Both the position numbers and the translations under genes were made by a program. Under the pieces are notes generated by a model, which did not search any database, was not told where the DNA came from, and saw only the letters and a program-made list of their open reading frames with translations. 56,386 nucleotides of DNA from contig CAYOJD010000008.1 of the NCBI GenBank assembly GCA_964404205.1, forward strand, positions 1-56,386, read 5' to 3'. Positions 16,303-24,976 of this stretch are shown here, in pieces. This stretch comes from CAZWBR01 sp964404205. Lineage in GTDB: Bacteria > Bacteroidota > Bacteroidia > Bacteroidales > Prolixibacteraceae. Numbering within the stretch: the stretch's first letter is position 1; each line of letters starts with the position of its first letter.

Positions 16303-16662
16303 AATTCTGTTTTTTGATTTCGGGCGCAATTTACAAAATTGCAACGTACAAATTTTCGGCCTCTGCCTCATCATCAGGCCTCCCAGTCTGGGAAATGAGG
16401 TGTATTTTTCTGATTGTTAATTATATAAAAAAAAGATGAAAAATGACCGTTCCGATAACCGACATTTGAAAAAATATGTAATTTGGGTGCCGTTCTAAAA
16501 CACCAAAAAATAAGAGTAACAGACCATTTTCACTTTTAAGTTGCATCATTAAAACCAGGCATTAGGTTATGAATTGAAAGTATTTTTCCGTTTTAGGCTT
16601 CAGATTGGCAAAAATGCCTCGGTGAAATGATGTATTTATTTAAATAAAAATACAATTTGATT
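16303..16662. other. A/T-rich leader between the HAD gene and the V-ATPase operon
   Basis: This 360-bp stretch has no coding frame I would trust. It holds a small palindrome CCCAG-T-CTGGG at 16382-16392 and a loose hairpin (AGGC...GCCT) at about 16594-16620 in the leader of the ATPase operon. TAATTTGG at 16479 is a near but imperfect -7 box. The ATPase promoter must lie here, but I cannot fix its position. Confidence 0.4.
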
Positions 16663-17280
16663 ATGGATACCAGACTACAGGAGCTTACCGAAAAAATTTA
16701 CCAGGAAGGGGTAAACAAAGGAAACGACGAGGCAAAACAAATTGTCTCGAACGCCAAAAGTGAAGCTGAAAAAATCATTACAGAAGCCAAGCAGCAAGCC
16801 GAAAAGATTGTTGCAGAGGCTAATAAAAAAGCTGTTGAGCTTCAGGAGAATACCACATCCGAGTTGAAACTGGCATCAGGACAAGCCATCGAATCGCTCA
16901 AACAAGAGATTATTTCGCTCGTCAACGGGGGTATTACCTCGTCCATAGTAAAATCGGCCATGGCCGACCAGCAATTTATTCAGAAAACCATTGAAACGGC
17001 TGTTGCCAACTGGGCTGTAAAGCATGGCGAAACCATTGACATGCGTGTTTTGGTGCCCGAAAAAGAGGAGAAAGAGGTTGTAGCCTATTTTGCCTCAACA
17101 GCCAAAGGTTTGCTCGACAAGGGCTTCACAATCGAATCGGTGAAAGGGTTGAAAAACGGTTTTCAACTTGCGCCTTCCGATGGAAGCTACAAAATCAGTT
17201 TTACAGATCAGGACTTTATCAACTTCTTCCAGGAGTTTCTTCGCCCCAAAGTGGCCGAGTTTCTGTTCAATCAGAAATGA
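16663..17280 (+). CDS. atpE: V/A-type ATPase subunit E (peripheral stalk)
   Basis: The 205-aa protein begins with a long Lys/Glu/Ala-rich coiled coil (residues about 10-75, AKSEAEKIITEAKQQAEKIV). A globular C-terminal domain follows, typical of V/A-ATPase subunit E, which forms the peripheral stalk that holds A3B3 still against the membrane part. ATG 16663 is preferred over the earlier ATT. It is the first gene of the seven-gene ATPase cluster and is followed by DUF2764 after 77 nt. The usual stalk partner (G/H subunit) is not encoded here. Confidence 0.88.
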   Translation: MDTRLQELTEKIYQEGVNKGNDEAKQIVSNAKSEAEKIITEAKQQAEKIVAEANKKAVELQENTTSELKLASGQAIESLKQEIISLVNGGITSSIVKSAMADQQFIQKTIETAVANWAVKHGETIDMRVLVPEKEEKEVVAYFASTAKGLLDKGFTIESVKGLKNGFQLAPSDGSYKISFTDQDFINFFQEFLRPKVAEFLFNQK

Positions 17281-17357
17281 TATTATGGGCTGATATTCAG
17301 TCTTTAATGTTTTGTTTGTTTCTGCAAGACTTGCTAATTCAACCCCTGATTTAACGT

Positions 17358-18212
17358 ATGAACAAATATTACTGTCTGGTCGCCGGACTTCCGGATCTCA
17401 GTTTAGACGATACCAAACTGGCTTATTCGCTGGGCGAATTGAAGAAATTACTGAAAGAGGAGTTGAAAGAGTCCGATTTCAGATGGATTGAACTCTTCTT
17501 TGGGAAATTCGATAACATCAACTTGCTCCGTTACCTTAAAGATGCCGACGATGTAGAAATGCACCCGCTTGGAAACTTGCGTTACGAACAGATTGCCGCC
17601 ATTGTAGGTCACCACAAGGGAAACGATATTCCAAAGATGCCCGCTCAGCCCGAGTGGTTCAGCCGTTTTGTTCCTGCCTTTCTCGAAGAAAAACCGCTTT
17701 ATCCCAACATGAGTTGGGAAGATCAATTGACTTCGCTTTACTACGAAACAGGGATGAAATGCGGGAACGAATTTATCCGAAGCTGGTTTGAATTCAATCT
17801 GGATGTCAATAATATCCTGGCTGCCATTAGCTGCCGCGATTTTGGGTTCAGTGTGGCCGAATCGATTGTTGGCGATACTGAACTGGCCAAAACCCTTCGT
17901 ACCACAACGGCCAAAGATTTTGGGCTGGCCCACAATTTTCCGCATCTCGAAGATGTTTACCGCATTTCAGACGAGGCCAATCTAATGGAACGCGAAAAGA
18001 AGACAGATATGCTGAAATGGAGATGGTTAGAGGAAAATTCGTTCTTTAGCTACTTCAGTATCGAAAATATTTTCACTTATCTGATCCAAACCGGGATTAT
18101 CGAGCGCTGGCTCGACCTGAACGAAGAGACCGGGCATAACCGCTTTCGCGGAATTGTAAGCCGACTCAAACGTTCGTTCGAATTTCAGGAAGAATATCAA
18201 TTAAAAAAGTAA
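17358..18212 (+). CDS. DUF2764 V-ATPase-associated protein
   Basis: The 284-aa protein begins MNKYYCLVAGLPDLSLDD, the conserved start of DUF2764, a family known from V-ATPase operons of Bacteroidota and some other bacteria. It is mostly helical by composition, with many Glu, Leu and Trp, and has no membrane segment. Its place between E and A is where subunit C (d), the socket that joins rotor shaft and membrane ring, is found in other operons. It probably fills that role, but this is inference from position. It lies 9 nt before atpA. Confidence 0.85.
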   Translation: MNKYYCLVAGLPDLSLDDTKLAYSLGELKKLLKEELKESDFRWIELFFGKFDNINLLRYLKDADDVEMHPLGNLRYEQIAAIVGHHKGNDIPKMPAQPEWFSRFVPAFLEEKPLYPNMSWEDQLTSLYYETGMKCGNEFIRSWFEFNLDVNNILAAISCRDFGFSVAESIVGDTELAKTLRTTTAKDFGLAHNFPHLEDVYRISDEANLMEREKKTDMLKWRWLEENSFFSYFSIENIFTYLIQTGIIERWLDLNEETGHNRFRGIVSRLKRSFEFQEEYQLKK

Positions 18213-18221
18213 CGTTCAGAT

Positions 18222-19979
18222 ATGTCAACAAAAGGAAAAGTTAAAGGAATTATATCCAACCTTGTGATTGTGCAGGCCGACGGCCCTGTTTCGCAAAACG
18301 AGATTTGTTACCTGACTACAAAGGATACCCCTTTGATGGCTGAAGTGATCAAGGTGATTTCGCCTAATGCCTATGTTCAGGTTTTCGAAAGTACGCGTGG
18401 GCTTAAGATCGACGATCCGGTCGAGTTTTCGGGCCATATGCTCGAAGTGTTGCTTGGGCCGGGGATCCTTTCCCGAAATTACGACGGTTTGCAGAACGAC
18501 CTCGACAAGATGGAGGGCGTTTTTTTGCAGCGTGGCGATTACACTTTCCCGCTGAACGAAGAAAAATTATGGGAACTGAAACCAATTGCCAAACCGGGCG
18601 ATGAAGTAACTGCTGCCGGTTGGTTGGCCGAAGTGTCGGAAAATGGCCAACCACACAAAATTATGGTCCCTTTCACTTTCGAAGGAAAATACAAGGTAAA
18701 ATCGGTCGTTTCGGAAGGAAATTACAAAATTAACGATACAATTGCCGTACTCACCGATGGCGAAGGCAACGAAATTGAGGTAACAATGGTGCAGAAATGG
18801 CCGGTTAAAAAAGCCATCAAAGCTTACCGCGAAAAGCCGCGTCCCTTCAAATTGCTCGAAACCGGTGTTCGGACCATCGACACCATCAATCCAATTGTAG
18901 AAGGGGGAACAGGCTTTATCCCAGGGCCATTTGGAACAGGGAAAACCGTTTTGCAACATGCCATTTCGAAACAGGCCGAAGCTGATATTGTGGTGATTGC
19001 CGCATGTGGGGAGCGTGCCAACGAAGTAGTTGAGATTTTTACTGAATTTCCGGAACTGGAAGATCCGCATACGGGCCGTAAGTTAATGGAACGTACGGTG
19101 ATTATTGCCAATACCTCGAACATGCCGGTAGCCGCCCGCGAAGCCTCTGTTTACACGGCAATGACCATTTCGGAATATTATCGGTCGATGGGACTGAAGG
19201 TATTGATGATGGCCGACTCGACCTCGCGCTGGGCACAGGCGCTCCGCGAAATGTCGAACCGCCTGGAAGAGCTTCCCGGACAGGATGCTTTCCCGATGGA
19301 CCTTTCGGCCATTATTGCCAACTTCTATTCCCGTGCAGGTTTTGTCTACCTCAATAATGGGGCAACCGGTTCGGTCACTTTTATCGGAACCGTTTCGCCG
19401 GCAGGGGGTAACCTGAAAGAGCCTGTAACCGAGTCGACAAAAAAAGCTGCCCGTTGCTTCTATGCGTTGCAGCAAAGCCGTGCCGACAGTAAACGCTATC
19501 CGGCTATCAACCCGATTGACTCTTACTCGAAATATTTGGAGTATCCCGAGTTTGAGGAATATATCGAGAAACGCATTGGCGGAAAATGGATTCCGATGGT
19601 AAACGATGCCAAAACCATTCTGCTTCGCGGAACGGAGGTAAGTGAACAGATCGATATTTTGGGAGACGATGGTGTGCCTATCGATTATCATATCAAACTC
19701 TGGAAATCGGAAATTATCGACTTTGTTATTCTGCAACAGGATGCTTTCGATAAAATCGACATGTTGACCCCACTCGAGCGTCAGCAATATATGCTTGAGA
19801 AAGTGATGGAAATTTGTCATTACGATTATCAGTTCGAATCGTTTACCGAAGTGGCCGGTTACTTCAAACGGATTGTCAACCAACTGAAACAGATGAACTA
19901 TTCGACCTTCGATTCGGAACAGTTCAAAGCGTACGAAAAGGAATTAACCAATATTATTAAAGAAAGGAAAGTGGCATAA
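18222..19979 (+). CDS. atpA: V/A-type ATPase catalytic subunit A
   Basis: The 585-aa catalytic subunit hydrolyses or makes ATP in the A3B3 head. The P-loop GPFGTGKT is at residues 235-242, preceded by the non-homologous insert region (about 110-200) that separates V/A-type A subunits from F-type beta. Further landmarks are VIAACGERANEVVEIFTEFPEL, LMMADSTSRWAQALREMS and the C-terminal helical domain. The stop codon overlaps the ATG of atpB by one base, indicating translational coupling. Confidence 0.96.
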   Translation: MSTKGKVKGIISNLVIVQADGPVSQNEICYLTTKDTPLMAEVIKVISPNAYVQVFESTRGLKIDDPVEFSGHMLEVLLGPGILSRNYDGLQNDLDKMEGVFLQRGDYTFPLNEEKLWELKPIAKPGDEVTAAGWLAEVSENGQPHKIMVPFTFEGKYKVKSVVSEGNYKINDTIAVLTDGEGNEIEVTMVQKWPVKKAIKAYREKPRPFKLLETGVRTIDTINPIVEGGTGFIPGPFGTGKTVLQHAISKQAEADIVVIAACGERANEVVEIFTEFPELEDPHTGRKLMERTVIIANTSNMPVAAREASVYTAMTISEYYRSMGLKVLMMADSTSRWAQALREMSNRLEELPGQDAFPMDLSAIIANFYSRAGFVYLNNGATGSVTFIGTVSPAGGNLKEPVTESTKKAARCFYALQQSRADSKRYPAINPIDSYSKYLEYPEFEEYIEKRIGGKWIPMVNDAKTILLRGTEVSEQIDILGDDGVPIDYHIKLWKSEIIDFVILQQDAFDKIDMLTPLERQQYMLEKVMEICHYDYQFESFTEVAGYFKRIVNQLKQMNYSTFDSEQFKAYEKELTNIIKERKVA

Positions 19980-21304
19980 TGGCAACGAAAGCTTTTCAGA
20001 AAATCTATACCAAAATCACCCAGATTACCAAAGCAACCTGTTCGTTGAAAGCAACCGGTGTGGGTAACGAAGAGCTGGCCGAGGTAAATGGCCGCTTGGC
20101 ACAGGTGGTAAAAATTATGGGCGACGAAGTTACGCTTCAGATTTTTGGCGGAACAGATGGTATTCCCACCAATGCCGAAGTCACTTTTCTGGGGAAAGCC
20201 CCTTCGCTGAAGGTAAGTGAACAACTGGCCGGCCGTTTTTTCAACGCTTATGGCGACCCAATTGACGGTGGCCCTGCTGTTGAAGGCGAGGAACGTGAAA
20301 TTGGCGGTCCGTCGGTAAATCCGGTCAGGCGTAAACAACCATCTGAATTGATTGCTACCGGTATTGCCGGTATCGACCTGAATAACACACTGGTATCGGG
20401 ACAGAAAATCCCATTTTTTGCCGACCCCGATCAGCCTTTCAATCAAGTGATGGCCATGGTGGCCCTACGTGCCAAAGCCGATAAAATTATCCTTGGCGGA
20501 ATGGGGCTTACCAACGACGACTATCTTTTTTATCGTAATGTTTTCGATAATGCAGGTGCGTTAAACCGTATCGTTTCGTTTGTAAATACGACTGAGAACC
20601 CGCCGGTTGAGCGGCTTCTGGTACCCGATATGGCTCTTACGGCTGCCGAATATTTTGCAGTCGACAAGAATGAGAGTGTGCTGGTGCTCCTTACCGACAT
20701 GACGCTTTACGCCGATGCCCTTTCGATTGTTTCGAACCGAATGGACCAGATTCCATCGAAAGACTCGATGCCCGGTTCGCTCTATTCCGACCTGGCCAAG
20801 ATTTATGAAAAAGCGGTGCAATTCCCGTCTGGTGGTTCAATTACCATTATTGCGGTTACCACTCTCTCAGGTGGCGACATTACCCACTCTATTCCTGATA
20901 ATACGGGATATATTACCGAAGGACAGTTGTTCCTTCGCCGCGATACCGATGTAGGTAAGGTTATTGTCGACCCGTTCCGTTCACTTTCTCGCCTGAAGCA
21001 GTTGGTTATTGGAAAGAAAACGCGCGAAGATCATCCTCAGGTGATGAATGCCTCAATTCGTCTTTTTGCCGATGCTGCAAGTGCCAAAACCAAAATGGAG
21101 AATGGTTTTGACCTGTCGGAATACGACGAACGGGCGTTGAAATTTGCCAAAGAATATTCACGCTATCTGTTGGCTATCGATGTCAATATCAGTACTGAAG
21201 AGATGCTCGATACCGCCTGGGCGCTGCTGGCCGGAAATTTCAGGAAAGAGGAAGTTGGTATCCGTCAGGCACTGCTCGACAAATACTGGCCCGAAGGCAA
21301 ATAA
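19979..21304 (+). CDS. atpB: V/A-type ATPase subunit B
   Basis: The 441-aa nucleotide-binding, non-catalytic subunit alternates with A in the head. It lacks a classical P-loop, as expected for B. It contains the beta-barrel start, PSELIATGIAGIDLNNTLVSGQKIPFF, the VLVLLTDMTLYADAL segment, PSKDSMPGSLYSDLAKIYEK and a conserved IPDNTGYITEGQ loop. The start codon overlaps the stop of atpA. It is followed by atpD after 48 nt. Confidence 0.96.
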   Translation: MATKAFQKIYTKITQITKATCSLKATGVGNEELAEVNGRLAQVVKIMGDEVTLQIFGGTDGIPTNAEVTFLGKAPSLKVSEQLAGRFFNAYGDPIDGGPAVEGEEREIGGPSVNPVRRKQPSELIATGIAGIDLNNTLVSGQKIPFFADPDQPFNQVMAMVALRAKADKIILGGMGLTNDDYLFYRNVFDNAGALNRIVSFVNTTENPPVERLLVPDMALTAAEYFAVDKNESVLVLLTDMTLYADALSIVSNRMDQIPSKDSMPGSLYSDLAKIYEKAVQFPSGGSITIIAVTTLSGGDITHSIPDNTGYITEGQLFLRRDTDVGKVIVDPFRSLSRLKQLVIGKKTREDHPQVMNASIRLFADAASAKTKMENGFDLSEYDERALKFAKEYSRYLLAIDVNISTEEMLDTAWALLAGNFRKEEVGIRQALLDKYWPEGK

Positions 21305-21352
21305 GCGGTAACCTTCGGAACTAATGAAGTGAGAGATTAGAAACAAGCAAGC

Positions 21353-21958
21353 ATGGCTGTAAAATTTCAATACAATAAAACATCGTTGCAAGGACTCGAA
21401 AAGCAGTACAAAATGAGGGTACGTGCTTTGCCTACGATTAAAAACAAGGAGTCGGCGCTTCGTATCGAGGTCAAAAAGGCCAAGGACGAAGTGGTGCGCC
21501 TCGAGGCAGTCCTTCAACAAACAATGGCCGATTACGACAGCATGGTTGCCCTTTGGAGTGAGTTTGATACTTCGCTGGTGAAGATTGAAGATGTCAGGAT
21601 GACGATGAAAAAGATTGCCGGTGTGAAAATTCCGGTTCTCGAAGGTGTCGATTTTTCCATTGGCAAATTCAGCGTATTCAACCAACCCAAGTGGTTTCTC
21701 GATGGAATCAAAGTGGTGAAAGAACTGGCCGAAATCGGTATCGAACAGGAGTTTTATCAGCAAAAAGTGCTACTGCTCGACCATGCTCGTAAAAAAACCA
21801 CCCAAAAGGTAAACCTCTTCGAAAAGGTACAGATACCCGGCTACGACGATGCCATACGAAAAATTAAGCGTTTCCTCGAAGACGAGGAGAATTTGTCGAA
21901 GTCGGCTCAAAAGATTGTAAAATCGCGTCAAAAAGAAGGAAAGGAGGAAGAGTCATGA
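21353..21958 (+). CDS. atpD: V/A-type ATPase subunit D (central rotor shaft)
   Basis: The 201-aa protein has the family pattern of two long helices. The N-terminal one contains NKTSLQGLEKQYKMRVRALP and the C-terminal one KVNLFEKVQIPGYDDAIRKI. These form the antiparallel coiled coil of the rotor shaft. The partner F subunit, which normally binds D, is not encoded in this operon. The stop overlaps the next start (ATGA), so D and I are translationally coupled. Confidence 0.93.
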   Translation: MAVKFQYNKTSLQGLEKQYKMRVRALPTIKNKESALRIEVKKAKDEVVRLEAVLQQTMADYDSMVALWSEFDTSLVKIEDVRMTMKKIAGVKIPVLEGVDFSIGKFSVFNQPKWFLDGIKVVKELAEIGIEQEFYQQKVLLLDHARKKTTQKVNLFEKVQIPGYDDAIRKIKRFLEDEENLSKSAQKIVKSRQKEGKEEES

Positions 21959-23793
21959 TTATCAAAATGAAAAAATACTCTTTTCTGGTCTACCATAAAG
22001 CTTATCAGGCTTTTCTGGAAGCCATCCGCGAGCAGGGTATATTGCACATCAAGGAGATTGGGGCCATTGATGCCAACAACAGTACGCTGAGAGATAAAAC
22101 CCAGCTGCTTAACCGGATTGATGAAGCACTCAAATTTTTGAAACTGAGGCTTGTTCCTGATAAGGTTGATGTTCAGGCTGCTGAAAAGGCTGATGGCTTG
22201 AAAGTGTTGCACGACCTTGAAGCGTTGCGGCACGAACTGGATAGCACTGAGCAAAAGATAGCGTCGCTTGACAAGGATTTGCAGCAGTTGGCCCCATGGG
22301 ACGAATACAGTCCGTCGAGATTAAATAAACTGAAAGAAGCCGGTTGGGAAATCCAATTCTTCAGTTGCGGCGAACGAAAGTGGAATCCCGAATGGGAGAG
22401 ACTTTTCAATGCTTTTATCATCTCGCGTAAAGGTACGGTTGTCAATTTTGTTACGGTAACCCCAACGGCAACTGAAATTGAAATTGATGCCGATATTGTC
22501 CGCTTGCCAGCGGTTTCAACCAGCGATTTGCATGGCCAGATGGCTAAAGTCAGCGAACACAAGGATCAGATTCAAAAGGAGTTCGACAAGTATGCAGTTC
22601 TGTTTATTCCGGCACTCGAACAGGCCCGTTTGAAAGTACAGCAGGAGTTCGATTTTGATAAGGTAATTTTGAATACCAATATGGCAGCCGAAGATACGGT
22701 GGCTGTGGTAGAGGGTTTTCTTCCGGTTATTTATGCCGATAAATTTGAAGATTTTCTGAAAAGCCAACCGGTTTATTTCGAAGCCAAAACGCCCGAAGCC
22801 GATGAATCGGTTCCGGTAGTGCTGAAAAACAACTGGTTTGCCAAAATGTTTGAGCCAATTGGCGAACTTTATACGTTGCCCAATCACCGCGAGTTAGACC
22901 TTACTGCCTGGTATGCCCCTTTTTACTGGCTCTTCTTCGGATTTTGCCTTGGCGATGCTGGTTATGGGTTAGTTCTTACCATCGTAGGTTTTGTAATGGC
23001 CCGGCGGCTGAAACCCGAACTAAAAGGATATGCCCGGTTAATCGGATTTCTGGGTATTTCTACCATCATATTTGGATTGATAGGCGGTACGTTATTTGGG
23101 ATGAACCTCTACGAACTGCGGCTGGGTTTTTATGCTACACTCGATGATTTGCTGAAGGCCAAAGAAACCGATATCAATCAGGTCCTTTTCAATCTGGCCA
23201 TAGCATTGGGGGTAATTCAGATTATCTACGGAATGTTTGTCAAAGCGGCCAATGAAATTTATCAGGGCGGCTTCAGAAGTTCGTTTAGCACATTTGGCTG
23301 GATTTTAATTCTCTTTGGCACTGCGGCTTATTTTTGGATGACCAAGATGGCAGTCGAGTCGATGATTGTCAAGATAATTTCTTATGGGTTGATAGGTGTT
23401 GGTTTTTTAGGGGCATTTATTTTCAGCAGCCCAAACCGCAGTATTTTGGCCAATTTTGGTCTCGGGTTCTGGGATACTTACAATATGGCCACCGGTTTGC
23501 TTGGCGATACCTTGTCGTACATTCGTCTTTTTGCATTGGGCATCAGCAGTTCGATACTTGGCTATGTGTTTAACAGTCTGGCGCTATCGTTGTCGCCTGA
23601 TATTCCCGTTGTTAAATTTATCGTAATGGCCATTATTCTTTTGGTGGGGCATACCATTAACCTGTTGATGGGTATGTTAGGGTCGTTTGTCCACCCAATG
23701 CGTCTCACCTTTGTCGAATTTTACAAGAATGCGGGCTTTTCGGGCGGAGGCAAAAGATATTCGCCCTTTAGAAACAGAGTTACAAATAATTAA
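21955..23793 (+). CDS. atpI: V/A-type ATPase membrane subunit I (a)
   Basis: The 612-aa protein has a soluble, coiled-coil-rich N-terminal half (1-310) and about seven or eight membrane segments after DLTAWYAPFYWLFFGFCLGDAGYGL. LLGDTLSYIRLFALGISSSI contains the conserved Arg essential for ion transfer to the c ring. LLVGHTINLLMGMLGSFVHPMRLTFVEFYKN is the usual C-terminal block. It forms the ion half-channels and anchors the peripheral stalks. Confidence 0.95.
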   Translation: MIIKMKKYSFLVYHKAYQAFLEAIREQGILHIKEIGAIDANNSTLRDKTQLLNRIDEALKFLKLRLVPDKVDVQAAEKADGLKVLHDLEALRHELDSTEQKIASLDKDLQQLAPWDEYSPSRLNKLKEAGWEIQFFSCGERKWNPEWERLFNAFIISRKGTVVNFVTVTPTATEIEIDADIVRLPAVSTSDLHGQMAKVSEHKDQIQKEFDKYAVLFIPALEQARLKVQQEFDFDKVILNTNMAAEDTVAVVEGFLPVIYADKFEDFLKSQPVYFEAKTPEADESVPVVLKNNWFAKMFEPIGELYTLPNHRELDLTAWYAPFYWLFFGFCLGDAGYGLVLTIVGFVMARRLKPELKGYARLIGFLGISTIIFGLIGGTLFGMNLYELRLGFYATLDDLLKAKETDINQVLFNLAIALGVIQIIYGMFVKAANEIYQGGFRSSFSTFGWILILFGTAAYFWMTKMAVESMIVKIISYGLIGVGFLGAFIFSSPNRSILANFGLGFWDTYNMATGLLGDTLSYIRLFALGISSSILGYVFNSLALSLSPDIPVVKFIVMAIILLVGHTINLLMGMLGSFVHPMRLTFVEFYKNAGFSGGGKRYSPFRNRVTNN

Positions 23794-23818
23794 ATAGAAA
23801 CGATTAATACAGAAAAAA

Positions 23819-24274
23819 ATGGAACCAATTATTTTAGCTTACATCGGAATTGGATTAATGATTGCCCTTTCGGGTATCGGAAGTGCTTATGGTACAACTA
23901 TTGGCGGTAATGCCACCATTGGCGCTATGAAGAAAAACCCCGATGCTTTCGGTAGTTACATGGTACTTTCGGGATTGCCTGGTACACAGGGGCTCTATGG
24001 GTTTGCCGGTTACTTTATCTTCTCTTCGGGTGGCGTTTTAAACCCCGATATCACGTTGCTGCAAGCTGTTGCCGTTTTTGCGGGAAGCCTGGCAGCAGGG
24101 TTGGTCTGTTTCTTCTCGGCTATCCGTCAGGGTCAAATTGGGGCCAATGGTATTTCTGCCATTGCCAGCGGACACGAGGTGTTTGGTAATACCTTGATTC
24201 TGGCTGCATTCCCCGAGTTGTATGCCATTATCTCGTTGGCCGCAGTATTCATGATTAACAGTGCGATCGTATAA
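23819..24274 (+). CDS. atpK: V-type ATPase rotor-ring subunit K with Na+-site residues
   Basis: The 151-aa proteolipid has two helical hairpins (four membrane helices), as in V-type K subunits. The ring carries ions past subunit I. The block LPGTQGLYGF (53-62) is identical, as I recall it, to the Na+-binding block of Enterococcus hirae NtpK. Gln104 (IRQGQ) and Glu133 (FPELYA) align with NtpK Gln110 and Glu139. Leu53, Thr56, Gln57, Gln104 and Glu133 would thus make a complete Na+ site, suggesting a Na+-translocating ATPase. It is the last gene of the operon, before a terminator. Confidence 0.94.
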   Translation: MEPIILAYIGIGLMIALSGIGSAYGTTIGGNATIGAMKKNPDAFGSYMVLSGLPGTQGLYGFAGYFIFSSGGVLNPDITLLQAVAVFAGSLAAGLVCFFSAIRQGQIGANGISAIASGHEVFGNTLILAAFPELYAIISLAAVFMINSAIV

Positions 24275-24320
24275 TTTCAGCATTTGTAATGCCATGACTT
24301 GGCATTGTCGAAAATAACTG

Positions 24321-24357
24321 ACAGGAGTGTTCGGTCATCCGGCACTCCTGTTTTATT
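24321..24357 (+). terminator. intrinsic terminator of the V-ATPase operon
   Basis: ACAGGAGTG (24321-24329) pairs with CACTCCTGT (24343-24351), followed by TTTATTTT. Confidence 0.88.
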
Positions 24358-24367
24358 TTAAAATTGT

Positions 24368-24375
24368 TATTTTTG
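24368..24375 (+). promoter_or_regulatory. Bacteroidota -7 promoter box (TATTTTTG)
   Basis: TATTTTTG followed by C, 26 nt before the DUF5606 ATG at 24402, just after the ATPase terminator. It supports a separate transcript and the ATG at 24402. Confidence 0.65.
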
Positions 24376-24401
24376 CGGGACGAAAATTCAAATACTCAGA
24401 T

Positions 24402-24818
24402 ATGTTAAAAGGAATATTAGCTATAGCCGGCCAACCCGGACTTTTCAAAGTGGTTTCGGAAGGCAGAAACAGTGTGGTGGTTGAATCGCTGCTTACCGGC
24501 AAAAAATCGACTGCATTTGCCAATGCCAAAATGAGCACGTTGGAAGACATCGCCATTTATACCGTCAACGAAGACCTTCCGCTGAAAAAAGTTTTTCAGC
24601 AAATTTCAGAAAAAGAGAATGGAGGGGCAGCCATCTCAGCCAAAGCATCGAACGACGAACTGAAAGATTATTTTGAAACTATTTTACCTCAGTTCGATAA
24701 AGAACGTGTTTATGTTTCGGATATCAAAAAGGTAATTTCGTGGTACAATCTTCTTCAGGAAAAAGGGTTGCTCAATTTTGAAGAGGAGCAACCGAATGCA
24801 GAACCAATAGCGGAATAA
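24402..24818 (+). CDS. DUF5606 family protein
   Basis: The 138-aa cytoplasmic protein starts MLKGILAIAGQPGLFKVVSE, typical of DUF5606, a Bacteroidota family of unknown function. The N-terminal half looks like a small beta-barrel (SH3-like) with VVVESLLTGKKSTAFANAKM. The C-terminal half is helical and ends in an acidic tail (FEEEQPNAEPIAE). It was chosen from ATG 24402, not the upstream in-frame start at 24327, because the -7 box lies between them. It has its own promoter and terminator. Confidence 0.8.
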   Translation: MLKGILAIAGQPGLFKVVSEGRNSVVVESLLTGKKSTAFANAKMSTLEDIAIYTVNEDLPLKKVFQQISEKENGGAAISAKASNDELKDYFETILPQFDKERVYVSDIKKVISWYNLLQEKGLLNFEEEQPNAEPIAE

Positions 24819-24842
24819 TTGGTTTGCGGAAACCAATAGGTT

Positions 24843-24882
24843 GCGGGGATTTCCGGATAAGGAGGTCCCCGTAATTTTTTTC
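24843..24882 (+). terminator. intrinsic terminator after DUF5606 gene
   Basis: GCGGGGA (24843-24849) pairs with TCCCCG(T) (24866-24872) around a 16-nt loop, followed by AATTTTTTT. A second hairpin, ATTGGTTT/AAACCAAT, lies just upstream (about 24817-24837). Confidence 0.7.
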
Positions 24883-24952
24883 TGACTCCGGACGGGCTAA
24901 ACTAACTCGTCTAAAATAGATTGCCGTTTGGTGCCCCAAAGGCGAATGTTTT

Positions 24953-24960
24953 TATCTTTG
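24953..24960 (+). promoter_or_regulatory. Bacteroidota promoter (TATCTTTG)
   Basis: TATCTTTG is a perfect -7 box, with TTTG at 24927-24930 as a candidate -33 element (22-nt spacer). It lies 16 nt before the glycosyltransferase ATG, giving a very short leader. Confidence 0.65.
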
Positions 24961-24976
24961 GTAAAAATTAACCTTC

